DNA of 64,000 nucleotides, taken from NCBI GenBank assembly GCA_015069185.1, contig SVJB01000001.1, forward strand, positions 141,037-205,036, in the 5' to 3' direction. A program made the position numbers and the translations under genes. This DNA comes from Oscillospiraceae bacterium. Lineage in GTDB: Bacteria > Bacillota > Clostridia > UBA1212 > UBA1255. Below are positions 22,628 through 32,191 of the stretch, one piece after another. A model generated the notes under the pieces. It searched no databases and was not told the origin of the DNA. It saw only the letters and a program-made list of their open reading frames with translations. Numbering within the stretch: position 1 is the stretch's first letter; each line of letters begins with the position of its first letter.

Positions 22628-23802
22628 GCTCCATCACCTATGCTACATACATAGAATTCAGGTGCGATTCCTGTTTTTTCGGTATATAGTCTACCTGTAA
22701 TCTCAATAAATTTATCTACATAGTTTTCTTTTACGATATTAACAGTACAACCGCCAAAACCTGCGCCTGTCATTCGACTGCCAAGTACGTTTCCGTCGTC
22801 TGTTTGAGTCATTGCGGCATCATACATTGCGTCCAGTTCATCGCCGGTTACTTCATAGTTGTAACGAATTGAATCATTTGCCTGGCATAGAATCTTTCCA
22901 AATTCTGTAAGTTTTCCTTCTTTTAATATGTTCACAGCAGTCTTTACACGTTCATTTTCTGAGATAACATGATATACACGACGATAAATTAATGAATCTT
23001 CAAACTTATCCTTGACAGCTTCAAGCTCAAATAATGAGTACTCACAAAGATTTTCATAGATACGTCCATACAATGCATTCATAATCTCAAGGCCTTTTGT
23101 AACTTCTGCTCTTCGTTCGTTGTATTTAGAAGCACCCAAAGAGTGTTTCTTACATGTATTTGCCAGTACTAATACGTATTCGCCAAGAGTCAAAGGTATA
23201 TATTCGTAGTCCAAAGTCGCACAATTGAGAAGTATAGCGTGATCTTTCTTTCCCATTGCAGAAGCAAATTGATCCATAATACCGCAATTGACACCGCAAA
23301 AATTATTTTCACAAGCTTTACCACATACCGCAATATCTATATTGGATAAGTTAATTTCATTTTTATTAACAGCCATGTTGACTAGGGCGATACCTGTTGC
23401 CATCTCTATGGAAGCAGAGGATGAAAGTCCGGAACCAAAGGGAAGTGTACCAGTGAAAAGCATATCCATTCCGGAAAATTTATATCCACGGAGACTTAAT
23501 TCCTTAATCATACCGGCTTGATAGTTGCCCCAATTCAGATTTTTTGCAGCATCACAATCGTTCAAATTGCATACATATATGTTATTCAGATCGGTAGCAG
23601 CCATACGAACAGTGTTAGTTCCGTTGTATCTTACGGCAACAGTTGTTGACAGAGTCAGAGCTGCCGGAAATACATAGCCACCGCAATAATCTATATGCTC
23701 GCCAATAAGATTCACTCTTCCGGGGGAAGTAAAAAAACGAATTTTTTTATCAGATTCTCCAAATATTTTTATGAATTTTTCTGTTAAATTTTTAAGATTC
23801 AT
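22609..23802 (-). CDS. galK: Galactokinase
   Basis: SPGRVNLIGEHIDYCGGYVFPAAL, LPFGSGLSSSASIEMATGIAL, GSRMTGAGFGGCTVNIV. Confidence 0.96.
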   Translation of the reverse strand: MNLKNLTEKFIKIFGESDKKIRFFTSPGRVNLIGEHIDYCGGYVFPAALTLSTTVAVRYNGTNTVRMAATDLNNIYVCNLNDCDAAKNLNWGNYQAGMIKELSLRGYKFSGMDMLFTGTLPFGSGLSSSASIEMATGIALVNMAVNKNEINLSNIDIAVCGKACENNFCGVNCGIMDQFASAMGKKDHAILLNCATLDYEYIPLTLGEYVLVLANTCKKHSLGASKYNERRAEVTKGLEIMNALYGRIYENLCEYSLFELEAVKDKFEDSLIYRRVYHVISENERVKTAVNILKEGKLTEFGKILCQANDSIRYNYEVTGDELDAMYDAAMTQTDDGNVLGSRMTGAGFGGCTVNIVKENYVDKFIEITGRLYTEKTGIAPEFYVCSIGDGAREIIE

Positions 23803-23826
23803 GTTAAGTCCTCCAGGTAATAAATC

Positions 23827-23855
23827 TTGAATTTTGACTTAGTTTAGTATATAAT
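23827..23855 (+). promoter_or_regulatory. Candidate sigmaA-type promoter for the carD-like gene
   Basis: TTGAAT-N17-TATAAT. Confidence 0.7.
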
Positions 23856-23912
23856 AAACCGGTAAATAAGTACAGCATTTTTGCTGTTATTTTAATTAGT
23901 AGGAGATATAAA

Positions 23913-24404
23913 ATGTTTTCTGTAGGAGATAAAATAGTACATCCTTTTCACGGAGCCGGTGTGATACAGGATATTGTAGACATTGAGGTTTTAGGAGAAG
24001 TTAAGAAGTATTATACTCTTGCTCTGCCGTTTACTAAGCTTAAGCTTGATATACCTGTTGACACTGCAGAGAGTATTGGTGTTAGACCAATTATGCAGGC
24101 TGATAAGATTGAGCAGCTCTTTGAGCAACTCAAGAAACCCCTTGAGTTTCAGGAACTTAATTGGAATCGCCGTCACAAGGAAAACCTTGACAAATTGCGT
24201 GGTGGTGATATTTTTCAGGTTGCTGAAGTATACAAATATTTGAGAATTCGTGACAAGAAACGCAGTTTGTCTACCGGTGAGAAGAAGTTATATATTAATT
24301 CCAGAAATGCTTTGATCAGTGAGATTATTCTGTCTGTCGGCATGGATCAGGATGCAGTTACGGAAAGATTTGACAGTATATTCAAAGAATGTCATAATGA
24401 ATAA
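23913..24404 (+). CDS. CarD/CdnL-like transcriptional regulator
   Basis: MFSVGDKIVHPFHGAGVIQDIVDIEVLGEVKKYYTLALPF; helical C-terminal half. Confidence 0.9.
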   Translation: MFSVGDKIVHPFHGAGVIQDIVDIEVLGEVKKYYTLALPFTKLKLDIPVDTAESIGVRPIMQADKIEQLFEQLKKPLEFQELNWNRRHKENLDKLRGGDIFQVAEVYKYLRIRDKKRSLSTGEKKLYINSRNALISEIILSVGMDQDAVTERFDSIFKECHNE

Positions 24405-24429
24405 GATAAATTAAACTCGGAGGCTTGTT

Positions 24430-25047
24430 ATGGTAGATCCAACGAAGCTGAATCAAGATAAGAATAGGAAAAAGAAAACAAAGGAACATATTACTTTAAA
24501 TGTTTTTTTGTTTTCGTTTATTGGGGCATTGGCAGGTAGCGCTGTTACTATACTTATACATTACTTTTTTGTCAGATCTTCCATATTTTTCTTCTTGGGC
24601 GGTATGGGGGCATATGCACTTTACTTATACTTTGTCGAAGAATGTGACAGAAAAAAGTCTCACATAATTTTATTATTTTTATCTACTTTGCTTGCTACTA
24701 TAATAGTGACATTTTTTGACTTTATGTTATTAGATCCATCTATCACAAATGCAGAAGGAAACTCATTTGCAGTTACTTTTCAAATGTATATAGATAATAT
24801 TTCAACAAACTTTTTTAGTAATACTGTAGACAGAGTTACTATTGAGGGTAACACAACTGAAGCTATGAATTTTAGTGTTTTATTCATAAATACAGTTAAT
24901 TACTTTTTTGCTCTTATTGGTTTATTCTTTTCGTGGTTATTTGTTAAGATAGCCACTTCAAAACATGAAAAGAAGTATGGAAAAGCAGCCCCGGGTACCA
25001 GCTACGGATATGCGTCAAGAAAGAAAAAAACAAAAAAACGTAAATGA
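24430..25047 (+). CDS. Membrane protein of unknown function
   Basis: 205 aa, several hydrophobic segments, basic C-terminus (SRKKKTKKRK); overlaps truA start by 4 bp. Confidence 0.7.
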   Translation: MVDPTKLNQDKNRKKKTKEHITLNVFLFSFIGALAGSAVTILIHYFFVRSSIFFFLGGMGAYALYLYFVEECDRKKSHIILLFLSTLLATIIVTFFDFMLLDPSITNAEGNSFAVTFQMYIDNISTNFFSNTVDRVTIEGNTTEAMNFSVLFINTVNYFFALIGLFFSWLFVKIATSKHEKKYGKAAPGTSYGYASRKKKTKKRK

Positions 25048-25829
25048 ATTCATCCAGAAATATAAAGCTTATTATTCAATTTGATGGTACAGATTACAGC
25101 GGTTGGTTATACCAAAGCGGTCGTAAAACATTACAAGGCACTGTAATGCAGAGTATTTATATGCTTACAGGAAATGAAGTAGAAGTTATTGGTTGCAGTC
25201 GTACTGACAAAGGGGTACATGCGGTAGGGTATGTACTTAATTTTATTGATAATTCTAATATACCTATTGAGAAATACCCAATTGCTCTTAATTCTTTTTT
25301 ACCGGAAGATATTTGCGTTAAGAGCGCCTGTGAGGTTCCAATGGACTTTCACGCAACATATTTAACATCTAAGAAAACTTATAGATATTACTTTTATACT
25401 GCACCATCAAAAGTCCCCATGCTAAACAATAGAGCGTGGTATATTGGTAATAGTTGCAATTATTCTTGTGAAAATTTAAATACACTTAATAAGAATCTTT
25501 CTGCCCTTTGTGGTAAACATGATTTTTCTGCATTCAGAGCTATGGGTGGTATGTCAAAAACTACGGTACGTACGATTTACGACATATATGTTGCATGCGA
25601 TGATTATTACAGCACTAAAATGTATTGTTTAGAAATTACCGGTAATGGTTTTTTGTATAATATGGTACGCATAATTGCAGGTACAATAGCTGATATTATG
25701 AGAGGAAGAATACAAGTTGATTCGATAGATAAAATTTTAAAATCTTGTGATAGAAATAAAGCGGGACAAACTGCTCCTGCAGGCGGACTTTATTTGTGGA
25801 AAGTTGATTATTCGTCTTCTCAACATTAA
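25044..25829 (+). CDS. truA: tRNA pseudouridine synthase A
   Basis: FDGTDYSGWLYQSGRKTLQGTV, GCSRTDKGVHAVGYVLNF, GNGFLYNMVRIIAGT. Confidence 0.96.
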   Translation: MNSSRNIKLIIQFDGTDYSGWLYQSGRKTLQGTVMQSIYMLTGNEVEVIGCSRTDKGVHAVGYVLNFIDNSNIPIEKYPIALNSFLPEDICVKSACEVPMDFHATYLTSKKTYRYYFYTAPSKVPMLNNRAWYIGNSCNYSCENLNTLNKNLSALCGKHDFSAFRAMGGMSKTTVRTIYDIYVACDDYYSTKMYCLEITGNGFLYNMVRIIAGTIADIMRGRIQVDSIDKILKSCDRNKAGQTAPAGGLYLWKVDYSSSQH

Positions 25830-25837
25830 AAAATAGT

Positions 25838-25846
25838 GGTATACTT
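25838..25846 (+). promoter_or_regulatory. Candidate extended -10 promoter for the secreted protein at 25880
   Basis: TGGTATACT, same 9-mer as upstream of holA; weak -35. Confidence 0.4.
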
Positions 25847-25879
25847 GTTATATAAAATTTATAGGAGGGCAAAGTTTGT

Positions 25880-27820
25880 ATGAAACGTTTTGTTTTGATT
25901 TTGGTTGCTGTTATCATTGCATGTTTAAGTATACCAATGCAAATTTTTGCTGAAAATACAGAAGATAAAGACAGCAGTGTTTATGAAGTTAATAATTATC
26001 CTTTTGTTGATACTGTAAATGGTGAGGGAGATTCAAAGATACCATATATAGTCACTGACAAAGGGGATTTTACAGGTAAGGTGTTTAAAGTAAATATTAC
26101 AGACTATACACAGCTTGCCTTTGATATGTGCCCTGTAAATTCAATGTATGAGATTATTAATGTAGAATGTATAATTTTTATTTTCAAAGCTAATAGCGAA
26201 GATAATACAAAATTTGATTTGATAGATTCCTATTATGATGTTGCGTGGCATGCACCTGTTATTACGTTTGAGAATCCTGGTGAGTATTATGTATATTGCT
26301 GCAATTATTCTGATAATACATCATCTTGTGTTGTTAGTATTGATGACGCAACAGATGAGATTATAATGCCTGATTTTAGAGATGCTGAGGTAAGACTTCC
26401 CCATGAGGACGAGCTGTGGTCATGGGATGCTACATCTAAGACATTGACTCTTAAAAATGGTTTTACATTGACTTCGTTTGAGGAAACAGCGATTTATTTG
26501 CCGGATGGCGCTACTGTTGTGATAGAAGGTACTGTTGCTATATTATGCTGGACAGATGCCTTGTATTCAGAAGGCGATATGTTAATACAATTGCAACCTG
26601 GTGCTGATCTTTATATCAAAACTTTTTCAGAACATGCTATGTACACTAATAATGGTAGTATTACAATTACAGGTACAGCTGACGATATTGGTAATAAACC
26701 GTCAATAGAGATACTCTCATCTCATTATGCTATATACGTCGGTGAAGAGGGAGATGTAACAATCTCAGATTGTGATATTGATTTGTGTGCTTATGAGGCA
26801 GCAATATATAATAATAACGGAAAGATACAAATTAGTAATGTTAATATGAATATATACAATAGTCTTGAAGGCATTATTAATATATATGATGTGGATTTTA
26901 TTACAGATTCAACAGAATATTTTATATTGTTTAATAATTCTGTGATCAATATAGCCGCATACGGCAATGCAATCAAATCTCTTTACGGTAATGTAGATTT
27001 TATAGATTGTATTACTGATATTTCTTCAAAGACGGGAAGAGGTTTGATCAGTACACAGAATTCTTCGCTGACTGTTAGAAACGGTAAATTTAGTATAGTT
27101 GCTGCCAGTGAAGCTATTATAATAAATGACGGTAGTGCTACTTTTGATAAGGTACCATTTTCTTTGAGAACAGAAAGTGATGAAAAGCTGTTGTATGTTA
27201 GTTCAGAAATAATTTGTAGTGATAATATTAGAATAGCTTCATCTGGTGATTTATCTTATGTAGGTGTATGGGATAATTCATATCACAAAGGTGGCAATAT
27301 TATATTAAGAGATGAGAATGATACAGAGATTTCTGCGATGGTTTTAATGTCAGTACAGCAAGGAAACAAGGACAAGAACACAGTAACAGGCATTAATGAT
27401 ACTGTTTATGAGCGAGATGCCCTGGTTTCGTTTATAACAAATGTTGGCGAATTGCAATATAAATATTACAATATAGGAGACACACGTTGGCGTGCTGTGT
27501 CATGGGAAGTAGTTGATACACAACTTGGAGGTAGCTTAGAAGATGTTCCACAAAGTTGGGGTGAATTCTATGCAAATGAATTAACTGGTGGAGCATATAT
27601 TCTTCGGGTAAGGTTTGAGAAGCAGACATACGATGGAAATAACTGGCAATATGCAATAGAACCTAAAGAAGAAGATCTCCATTTTGTTGATATTGCGTTT
27701 CAGGTCAAAGAACCTCCGAAGGTCCCGGAGGTAGGGGATTGTTGTACATATTTCTTACCTATAGTTGTTGTGATCGGATGCGCGATTACCATATTAAATA
27801 AGAAGGTTCTTAAGGATTAA
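25880..27820 (+). CDS. Secreted/surface-anchored protein with right-handed beta-helix-like repeats, unknown function
   Basis: N-terminal signal peptide (MKRFVLILVAVIIACLSIPMQIFA), repeats of N/D/G-rich strands (ITITGTADDIG..., VTISDCDIDL, IQISNVNMNIYN), C-terminal TM segment VGDCCTYFLPIVVVIGCAITILNKKVLKD. Confidence 0.65.
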   Translation: MKRFVLILVAVIIACLSIPMQIFAENTEDKDSSVYEVNNYPFVDTVNGEGDSKIPYIVTDKGDFTGKVFKVNITDYTQLAFDMCPVNSMYEIINVECIIFIFKANSEDNTKFDLIDSYYDVAWHAPVITFENPGEYYVYCCNYSDNTSSCVVSIDDATDEIIMPDFRDAEVRLPHEDELWSWDATSKTLTLKNGFTLTSFEETAIYLPDGATVVIEGTVAILCWTDALYSEGDMLIQLQPGADLYIKTFSEHAMYTNNGSITITGTADDIGNKPSIEILSSHYAIYVGEEGDVTISDCDIDLCAYEAAIYNNNGKIQISNVNMNIYNSLEGIINIYDVDFITDSTEYFILFNNSVINIAAYGNAIKSLYGNVDFIDCITDISSKTGRGLISTQNSSLTVRNGKFSIVAASEAIIINDGSATFDKVPFSLRTESDEKLLYVSSEIICSDNIRIASSGDLSYVGVWDNSYHKGGNIILRDENDTEISAMVLMSVQQGNKDKNTVTGINDTVYERDALVSFITNVGELQYKYYNIGDTRWRAVSWEVVDTQLGGSLEDVPQSWGEFYANELTGGAYILRVRFEKQTYDGNNWQYAIEPKEEDLHFVDIAFQVKEPPKVPEVGDCCTYFLPIVVVIGCAITILNKKVLKD

Positions 27821-28980
27821 ACATAAGGCCGATCAATCTTAATTACACACTGATATTTTGGATTTAATTTATTAACCTTATCATTTAATGTTTTTACTAT
27901 TTCTGATGGTTTCTCTTGACAATCAAAAGGTACAACAACATCAAATATAAGGTTAATTCTGTTTTCACCATTTACCATGCGAAAATCATGTATTGAACAT
28001 TCAGGATAGTACTGTTCTATAATATTGTCCACATCTTGTTTGGCAGCAGAAATGAGTACGTTATTTACTTCCACGGGATCCATGTGAATTACTGCCTGCA
28101 AGTGAAATGTTTTATATAAAGCCGATTCTATTTCATCAATTTTTTCATGAATATACAGTATATCATTATCGCATGAGACTTCAGCATGGAGAGATATCAA
28201 TTCTCTTCCTATTCCATAATTGTGCACAATAAGGTCGTGAATATCTAGTACAACATCGTAAGAAGTAACAAATTCTGTTATTTTATCTAACATTTCTTTG
28301 TCGGGAGCTTTTCCTAAAAGAATATCAATAGTTTCTTTTGCTGTTTTAATTCCTGTGAAAAGAATAAATGCTGCTACCAAAACGCCAATATATCCATCAA
28401 TGTTATATGATATGAAATGTGATATAAGAGCGCTGATTAATACAATAGATGTAGCAATTGCATCGTTAATACTATCAATGGCAGTTGCCTTCATGCCTAA
28501 TGAGTTAATACGTTTCGCAAACTTATAATTATATAAAAACATCCAAATTTTTATTAATACTGATATAACTAAAATTACAATTGTCAATGTGGTAATATTT
28601 GTATCTGCCTGAGTGAATATCTTTTTTAAAGAAGAAGAGGCTAATTCGATACCAATAAACAGAATTATGGCTGATACGAGTAAGCTTGATAAATATTCTA
28701 TTCTGCCATGTCCAAAAGGGTGATCTTTATCTACAGGTTTATTAGCAAGCTTCAATCCCATCATTGATATTATCGAAGATGCAGCGTCTGTTAGATTATT
28801 GAAAGCATCGGCGCTGATAGCTGTAGAATTGGATAAAAGGCCTATAAGGAACTTGGCTGTGAATAATATAAAATTCAATATAATACCAAGAATACCGGAC
28901 AGAATGCCATATTGCTCCCGTACTTTATTGTCTGATGTATTTTTATAATCTTTTATAAATAACTTTGTTAAGAAATCCAT
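27817..28980 (-). CDS. Cation diffusion facilitator family transporter
   Basis: LSNSTAISADAFNNLTDAASSIISMMGLKLANKPVDKDHPFGHGRIEYLSSL and HDLIVHNYGIGRELISLHAEV. Confidence 0.95.
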   Translation of the reverse strand: MDFLTKLFIKDYKNTSDNKVREQYGILSGILGIILNFILFTAKFLIGLLSNSTAISADAFNNLTDAASSIISMMGLKLANKPVDKDHPFGHGRIEYLSSLLVSAIILFIGIELASSSLKKIFTQADTNITTLTIVILVISVLIKIWMFLYNYKFAKRINSLGMKATAIDSINDAIATSIVLISALISHFISYNIDGYIGVLVAAFILFTGIKTAKETIDILLGKAPDKEMLDKITEFVTSYDVVLDIHDLIVHNYGIGRELISLHAEVSCDNDILYIHEKIDEIESALYKTFHLQAVIHMDPVEVNNVLISAAKQDVDNIIEQYYPECSIHDFRMVNGENRINLIFDVVVPFDCQEKPSEIVKTLNDKVNKLNPKYQCVIKIDRPYV

Positions 28981-29007
28981 ATAATATTTAATCTTTCTTT
29001 TAGAACA

Positions 29008-29949
29008 TTATAACATTGCGGCACCCACAATACCGGCATCATTGCCCAGTGCTGCACATTCGATTTTAGTACGGTTTAAAAATTTACATCCATATGCGTA
29101 TCTGTTAACATAACGGCGAAGAGGTTTTAGAAGATATTCGCCCTCTTTGGAGATGCCACCACCGATAAGAATAATATTAGGTTGGAAGATATTTATGTAA
29201 TTTATGATTGCTTCGCCTAAATATTTAATATAATCATTAACAACTTTAGTGGCATGTTTATCTCCTGCTCGCTTAGCATCAAAGGCTGTTTTGCCGTTTA
29301 TCTTTGATAAATCTCCGTCGACAAGTTGATTGATTAGAGAATCTGGATGTTTTACAGCAGCTTTCTTCGTTTCTCTTATGATTGCAGTTGCAGAGGAGTA
29401 GGCTTCAATACAGCCACGACGACCGCATGAGCATTTTTCTCCTTTTGTACGAATTACCATGTGACCCAGCTCTCCGGCAGCACCATTGCTACCTGTGTAA
29501 ATTTTTCCGTCTATAATGATGCCTCCGCCAACACCTGTGCCAAGAGTAATTGTAAGGGAAGTGTTATATCCTTTGGCGCTGCCGCATATTACTTCGCCTA
29601 ATGCAGCACAGTTTGCGTCATTTGACATGTGTACGGGTATCTTCATATATTCTGAGAATATTTTGCTTACGTTTGTTTTGCGAAAAGGCATATTTACTGT
29701 ATATTCAATAATACCTTTCTTGTTGTTACATACGCCAGGAACTCCTATACCAATAGAGATAATGTCATTTTCATTTAGTGCACAATCATTTATGAATTTA
29801 AGAGTTGTTTCTGCTATGGTTTTGGTAAGAGTAATATCATCTGAGCTTTTATCTACAGGAAAAGAAACTTTCTTTATTAATTGTCCATCTGCAGTAACAA
29901 GACCATATGCAAGATTAGTCCCTCCAATGTCAATACCAATTCTATACAT
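29008..29949 (-). CDS. ROK family sugar kinase (glucokinase-like)
   Basis: GIDIGGTNLAYGLV, GTGVGGGIIIDGKIY, GELGHMV..CSCGRRGCIEAYSS zinc motif. Confidence 0.93.
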   Translation of the reverse strand: MYRIGIDIGGTNLAYGLVTADGQLIKKVSFPVDKSSDDITLTKTIAETTLKFINDCALNENDIISIGIGVPGVCNNKKGIIEYTVNMPFRKTNVSKIFSEYMKIPVHMSNDANCAALGEVICGSAKGYNTSLTITLGTGVGGGIIIDGKIYTGSNGAAGELGHMVIRTKGEKCSCGRRGCIEAYSSATAIIRETKKAAVKHPDSLINQLVDGDLSKINGKTAFDAKRAGDKHATKVVNDYIKYLGEAIINYINIFQPNIILIGGGISKEGEYLLKPLRRYVNRYAYGCKFLNRTKIECAALGNDAGIVGAAML

Positions 29950-29992
29950 TTTAGTAAAACTCCTTCGGTTAGATTTAATAAATATCTGGATA

Positions 29993-30001
29993 AGTATATC
30001 A
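29993..30001 (-). promoter_or_regulatory. Candidate extended -10 promoter for the ROK kinase
   Basis: Minus strand TGATATACT (TGnTATAcT). Confidence 0.4.
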
Positions 30002-30103
30002 TATAAAAAATGAAATGAAACACAAGAAAATGAGAGAAAACGAGAAAAAACAAGAGAAATAAAGTGAAAGAGCGATATATTCTAAAAATACGGTTATTTA
30101 GTG

Positions 30104-30132
30104 TTGACATCATAATATTTTTATATTACAAT
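30104..30132 (+). promoter_or_regulatory. sigmaA-type promoter for rplM-rpsI
   Basis: TTGACA-N17-TACAAT. Confidence 0.8.
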
Positions 30133-30137
30133 ACGCC

Positions 30138-30180
30138 AGGTCGCGTTAAATGCGCCTTAAAATTAATTACGGAGGTTTTT
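30138..30180 (+). promoter_or_regulatory. Candidate ribosomal protein L13 leader hairpin in rplM 5' UTR
   Basis: AGG-t-CGC-gttaaat-GCG-CCT hairpin between promoter and rplM RBS, where L13 leaders occur; not tested with a covariance model. Confidence 0.5.
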
Positions 30181-30182
30181 AT

Positions 30183-30620
30183 ATGAAAACATATGTACCA
30201 AATGGTGAAGCTATCAATCCTTCAAATAAAAAATGGTATATAATCGATGCTAAAGGTAAGACTCTCGGCAGACTCTCTACTGAAGTTGCTATGATTCTTA
30301 TGGGCAAGAGAAAGCCAACATATACACCTAACCTTGATACGGGAGATTTTGTAATTGTTATCAATGCTGCAGAAGTTGTACTTACAGGCAACAAATACAA
30401 TAAGAAATTATACCGTCACCACACAGGTTATCCGGGTGGACTCAAAGAAGTTAATTACAAGAATATGCTTGCAAAGCATCCTACACATCCTGTAGAGGCT
30501 GCTGTTAGAGGAATGCTTCCAAAGAATGCTTTGGGTGATGCAATGTTTAAGAAGTTAAAGGTATATGCGGGATCAGAGCATGTTAATCAAGCTCAGAAGC
30601 CCGAAGTATATGACTTTTGA
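30183..30620 (+). CDS. rplM: 50S ribosomal protein L13
   Basis: [62 protein letters not shown]. Confidence 0.98.
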   Translation: MKTYVPNGEAINPSNKKWYIIDAKGKTLGRLSTEVAMILMGKRKPTYTPNLDTGDFVIVINAAEVVLTGNKYNKKLYRHHTGYPGGLKEVNYKNMLAKHPTHPVEAAVRGMLPKNALGDAMFKKLKVYAGSEHVNQAQKPEVYDF

Positions 30621-30639
30621 TTGACTGGAGGTACAGATT

Positions 30640-31029
30640 ATGGCAGAACAGTATATCGGCACAGGACGTAGAAAGAAGTCAGTTGCAAGAGTTAGACTCG
30701 TTGCAGGAACAGGCGTTGTTACAATCAACGATAGATCTATTGACGAGTATTTTGGATTAGAAACATTAAAGATTATCGTTAACCAGCCTTTTGCTGCTAC
30801 AAATACAGAGAATAAATTCGATGTAATTTGTAATGTTTCAGGCGGTGGATTTACAGGTCAGGCAGGCGCTATCAGACATGGTATCGCTCGTGCGTTACTT
30901 GAATATGATGAGTCACTTCGTCCTGAATTAAAGCAGGCAGGCTACCTCACAAGAGACCAGAGAATGAAGGAAAGAAAGAAATACGGTCTCAAGAAAGCTA
31001 GACGTGCTCCTCAGTTCAGTAAGAGATAA
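30640..31029 (+). CDS. rpsI: 30S ribosomal protein S9
   Basis: [17 protein letters not shown]...[24 protein letters not shown]. Confidence 0.99.
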   Translation: MAEQYIGTGRRKKSVARVRLVAGTGVVTINDRSIDEYFGLETLKIIVNQPFAATNTENKFDVICNVSGGGFTGQAGAIRHGIARALLEYDESLRPELKQAGYLTRDQRMKERKKYGLKKARRAPQFSKR

Positions 31030-31035
31030 TTGCAT

Positions 31036-31482
31036 ATGCAATTTATTTCTGATTCTGAGTTACAGACAGAAGAATACGGCAGAATGCTTGGTTTATCAGT
31101 AAAGTGCGGTGATATTATTTGTCTCAATGGAAACCTTGGAGCAGGTAAGACTCATTTTACAAAGGGCATTGCAAAAGCGTTGGGCATTGGTGATGTAATC
31201 ACCAGCCCAACTTTTACAATTGTCAATGAATATAGATCGAATAGCATTCTGCTTTTGCATTTTGATTTATATCGCTTAGAGAGTTTTGATGACCTGGAAA
31301 ATATCGGATTTGACGAATATATGGATCAAAATGCAGTAAGCGTAATTGAATGGAGCGAAAAAATACCGGAACTGCATACAGTGTATTCATCCAGAATTAT
31401 TAATGTGAATATATTAAGATGTGATGATATAAGTCCGGTGAGACGTATTATTAAAATTAACGGAGCTGACTTAAGTGTTTAA
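31036..31482 (+). CDS. tsaE: tRNA threonylcarbamoyladenosine biosynthesis ATPase TsaE
   Basis: GNLGAGKTHFTKGIAKALGIGDVITSPTFTIVNEY; LLHFDLYRLES. ORF track start 31030 (TTG). Confidence 0.95.
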   Translation: MQFISDSELQTEEYGRMLGLSVKCGDIICLNGNLGAGKTHFTKGIAKALGIGDVITSPTFTIVNEYRSNSILLLHFDLYRLESFDDLENIGFDEYMDQNAVSVIEWSEKIPELHTVYSSRIINVNILRCDDISPVRRIIKINGADLSV

Positions 31483-32191
31483 GAATAGATTTCTTATAAT
31501 GACAATAGATACATCATGTAAGACAACAGCTTGTGGACTCGTTTTAGATGGTGTTACTATTGCCGATTTTTCTGTATGTGATAATAAAACACATTCTGTA
31601 AAATTGATGCCTCTTATAGATAAGGCACTTAACTATTGTGGAGCTATAATTGAGAATGTTGACCTTATCGCTGTAACAAACGGTCCGGGTTCTTATACAG
31701 GTTTGAGAATAGGTGTTGTTACAGCCAAAACATTTGCGTATATTAACAACATACCGGTTATCGGGGTTAATACTTTAGATGCATTGGCACATGGATTTAT
31801 TTGTGGAGAACAAGTACTCACTGTTCCTGTCATAGATGCCAGAAATACTCGTGTTTATACAACTTGTTATCTTGGCTCTGAACAAATCTTTGATTATAAT
31901 GCTCTGACAATCGCAGAACTTTGTTCCTTTGTTACAAATGATAATAAGATCAACAAAGATAGCACATCTGTTATTCTTTGTGGTGATGGTTTAACGGAAG
32001 CGAATAAAATGATAATTGATCAATTATTACCAGGATACAATTTATTTTACAAAGATATTATCGCGCCTACACCTGCCTCGATTGCTGCTATTGCCATGAA
32101 TGAATATGCCAAGTCCGGCTCCGACAGTAGCATGTATACAGGTGAAAAGCTTGGCGTAAATTATATGAAAAAATATAACGCTGTAATATGA
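31475..32191 (+). CDS. tsaB: tRNA threonylcarbamoyladenosine biosynthesis protein TsaB
   Basis: MTIDTSCKTTACGLV, VTNGPGSYTGLRIGVVTAKTFA. Confidence 0.95.
   Translation: MFKNRFLIMTIDTSCKTTACGLVLDGVTIADFSVCDNKTHSVKLMPLIDKALNYCGAIIENVDLIAVTNGPGSYTGLRIGVVTAKTFAYINNIPVIGVNTLDALAHGFICGEQVLTVPVIDARNTRVYTTCYLGSEQIFDYNALTIAELCSFVTNDNKINKDSTSVILCGDGLTEANKMIIDQLLPGYNLFYKDIIAPTPASIAAIAMNEYAKSGSDSSMYTGEKLGVNYMKKYNAVI

Noticed and set aside
29516-30013. 165-aa plus-strand ORF opposite the ROK kinase
   Set aside because: Antisense to a gene with clear ROK motifs; product shows no domain.
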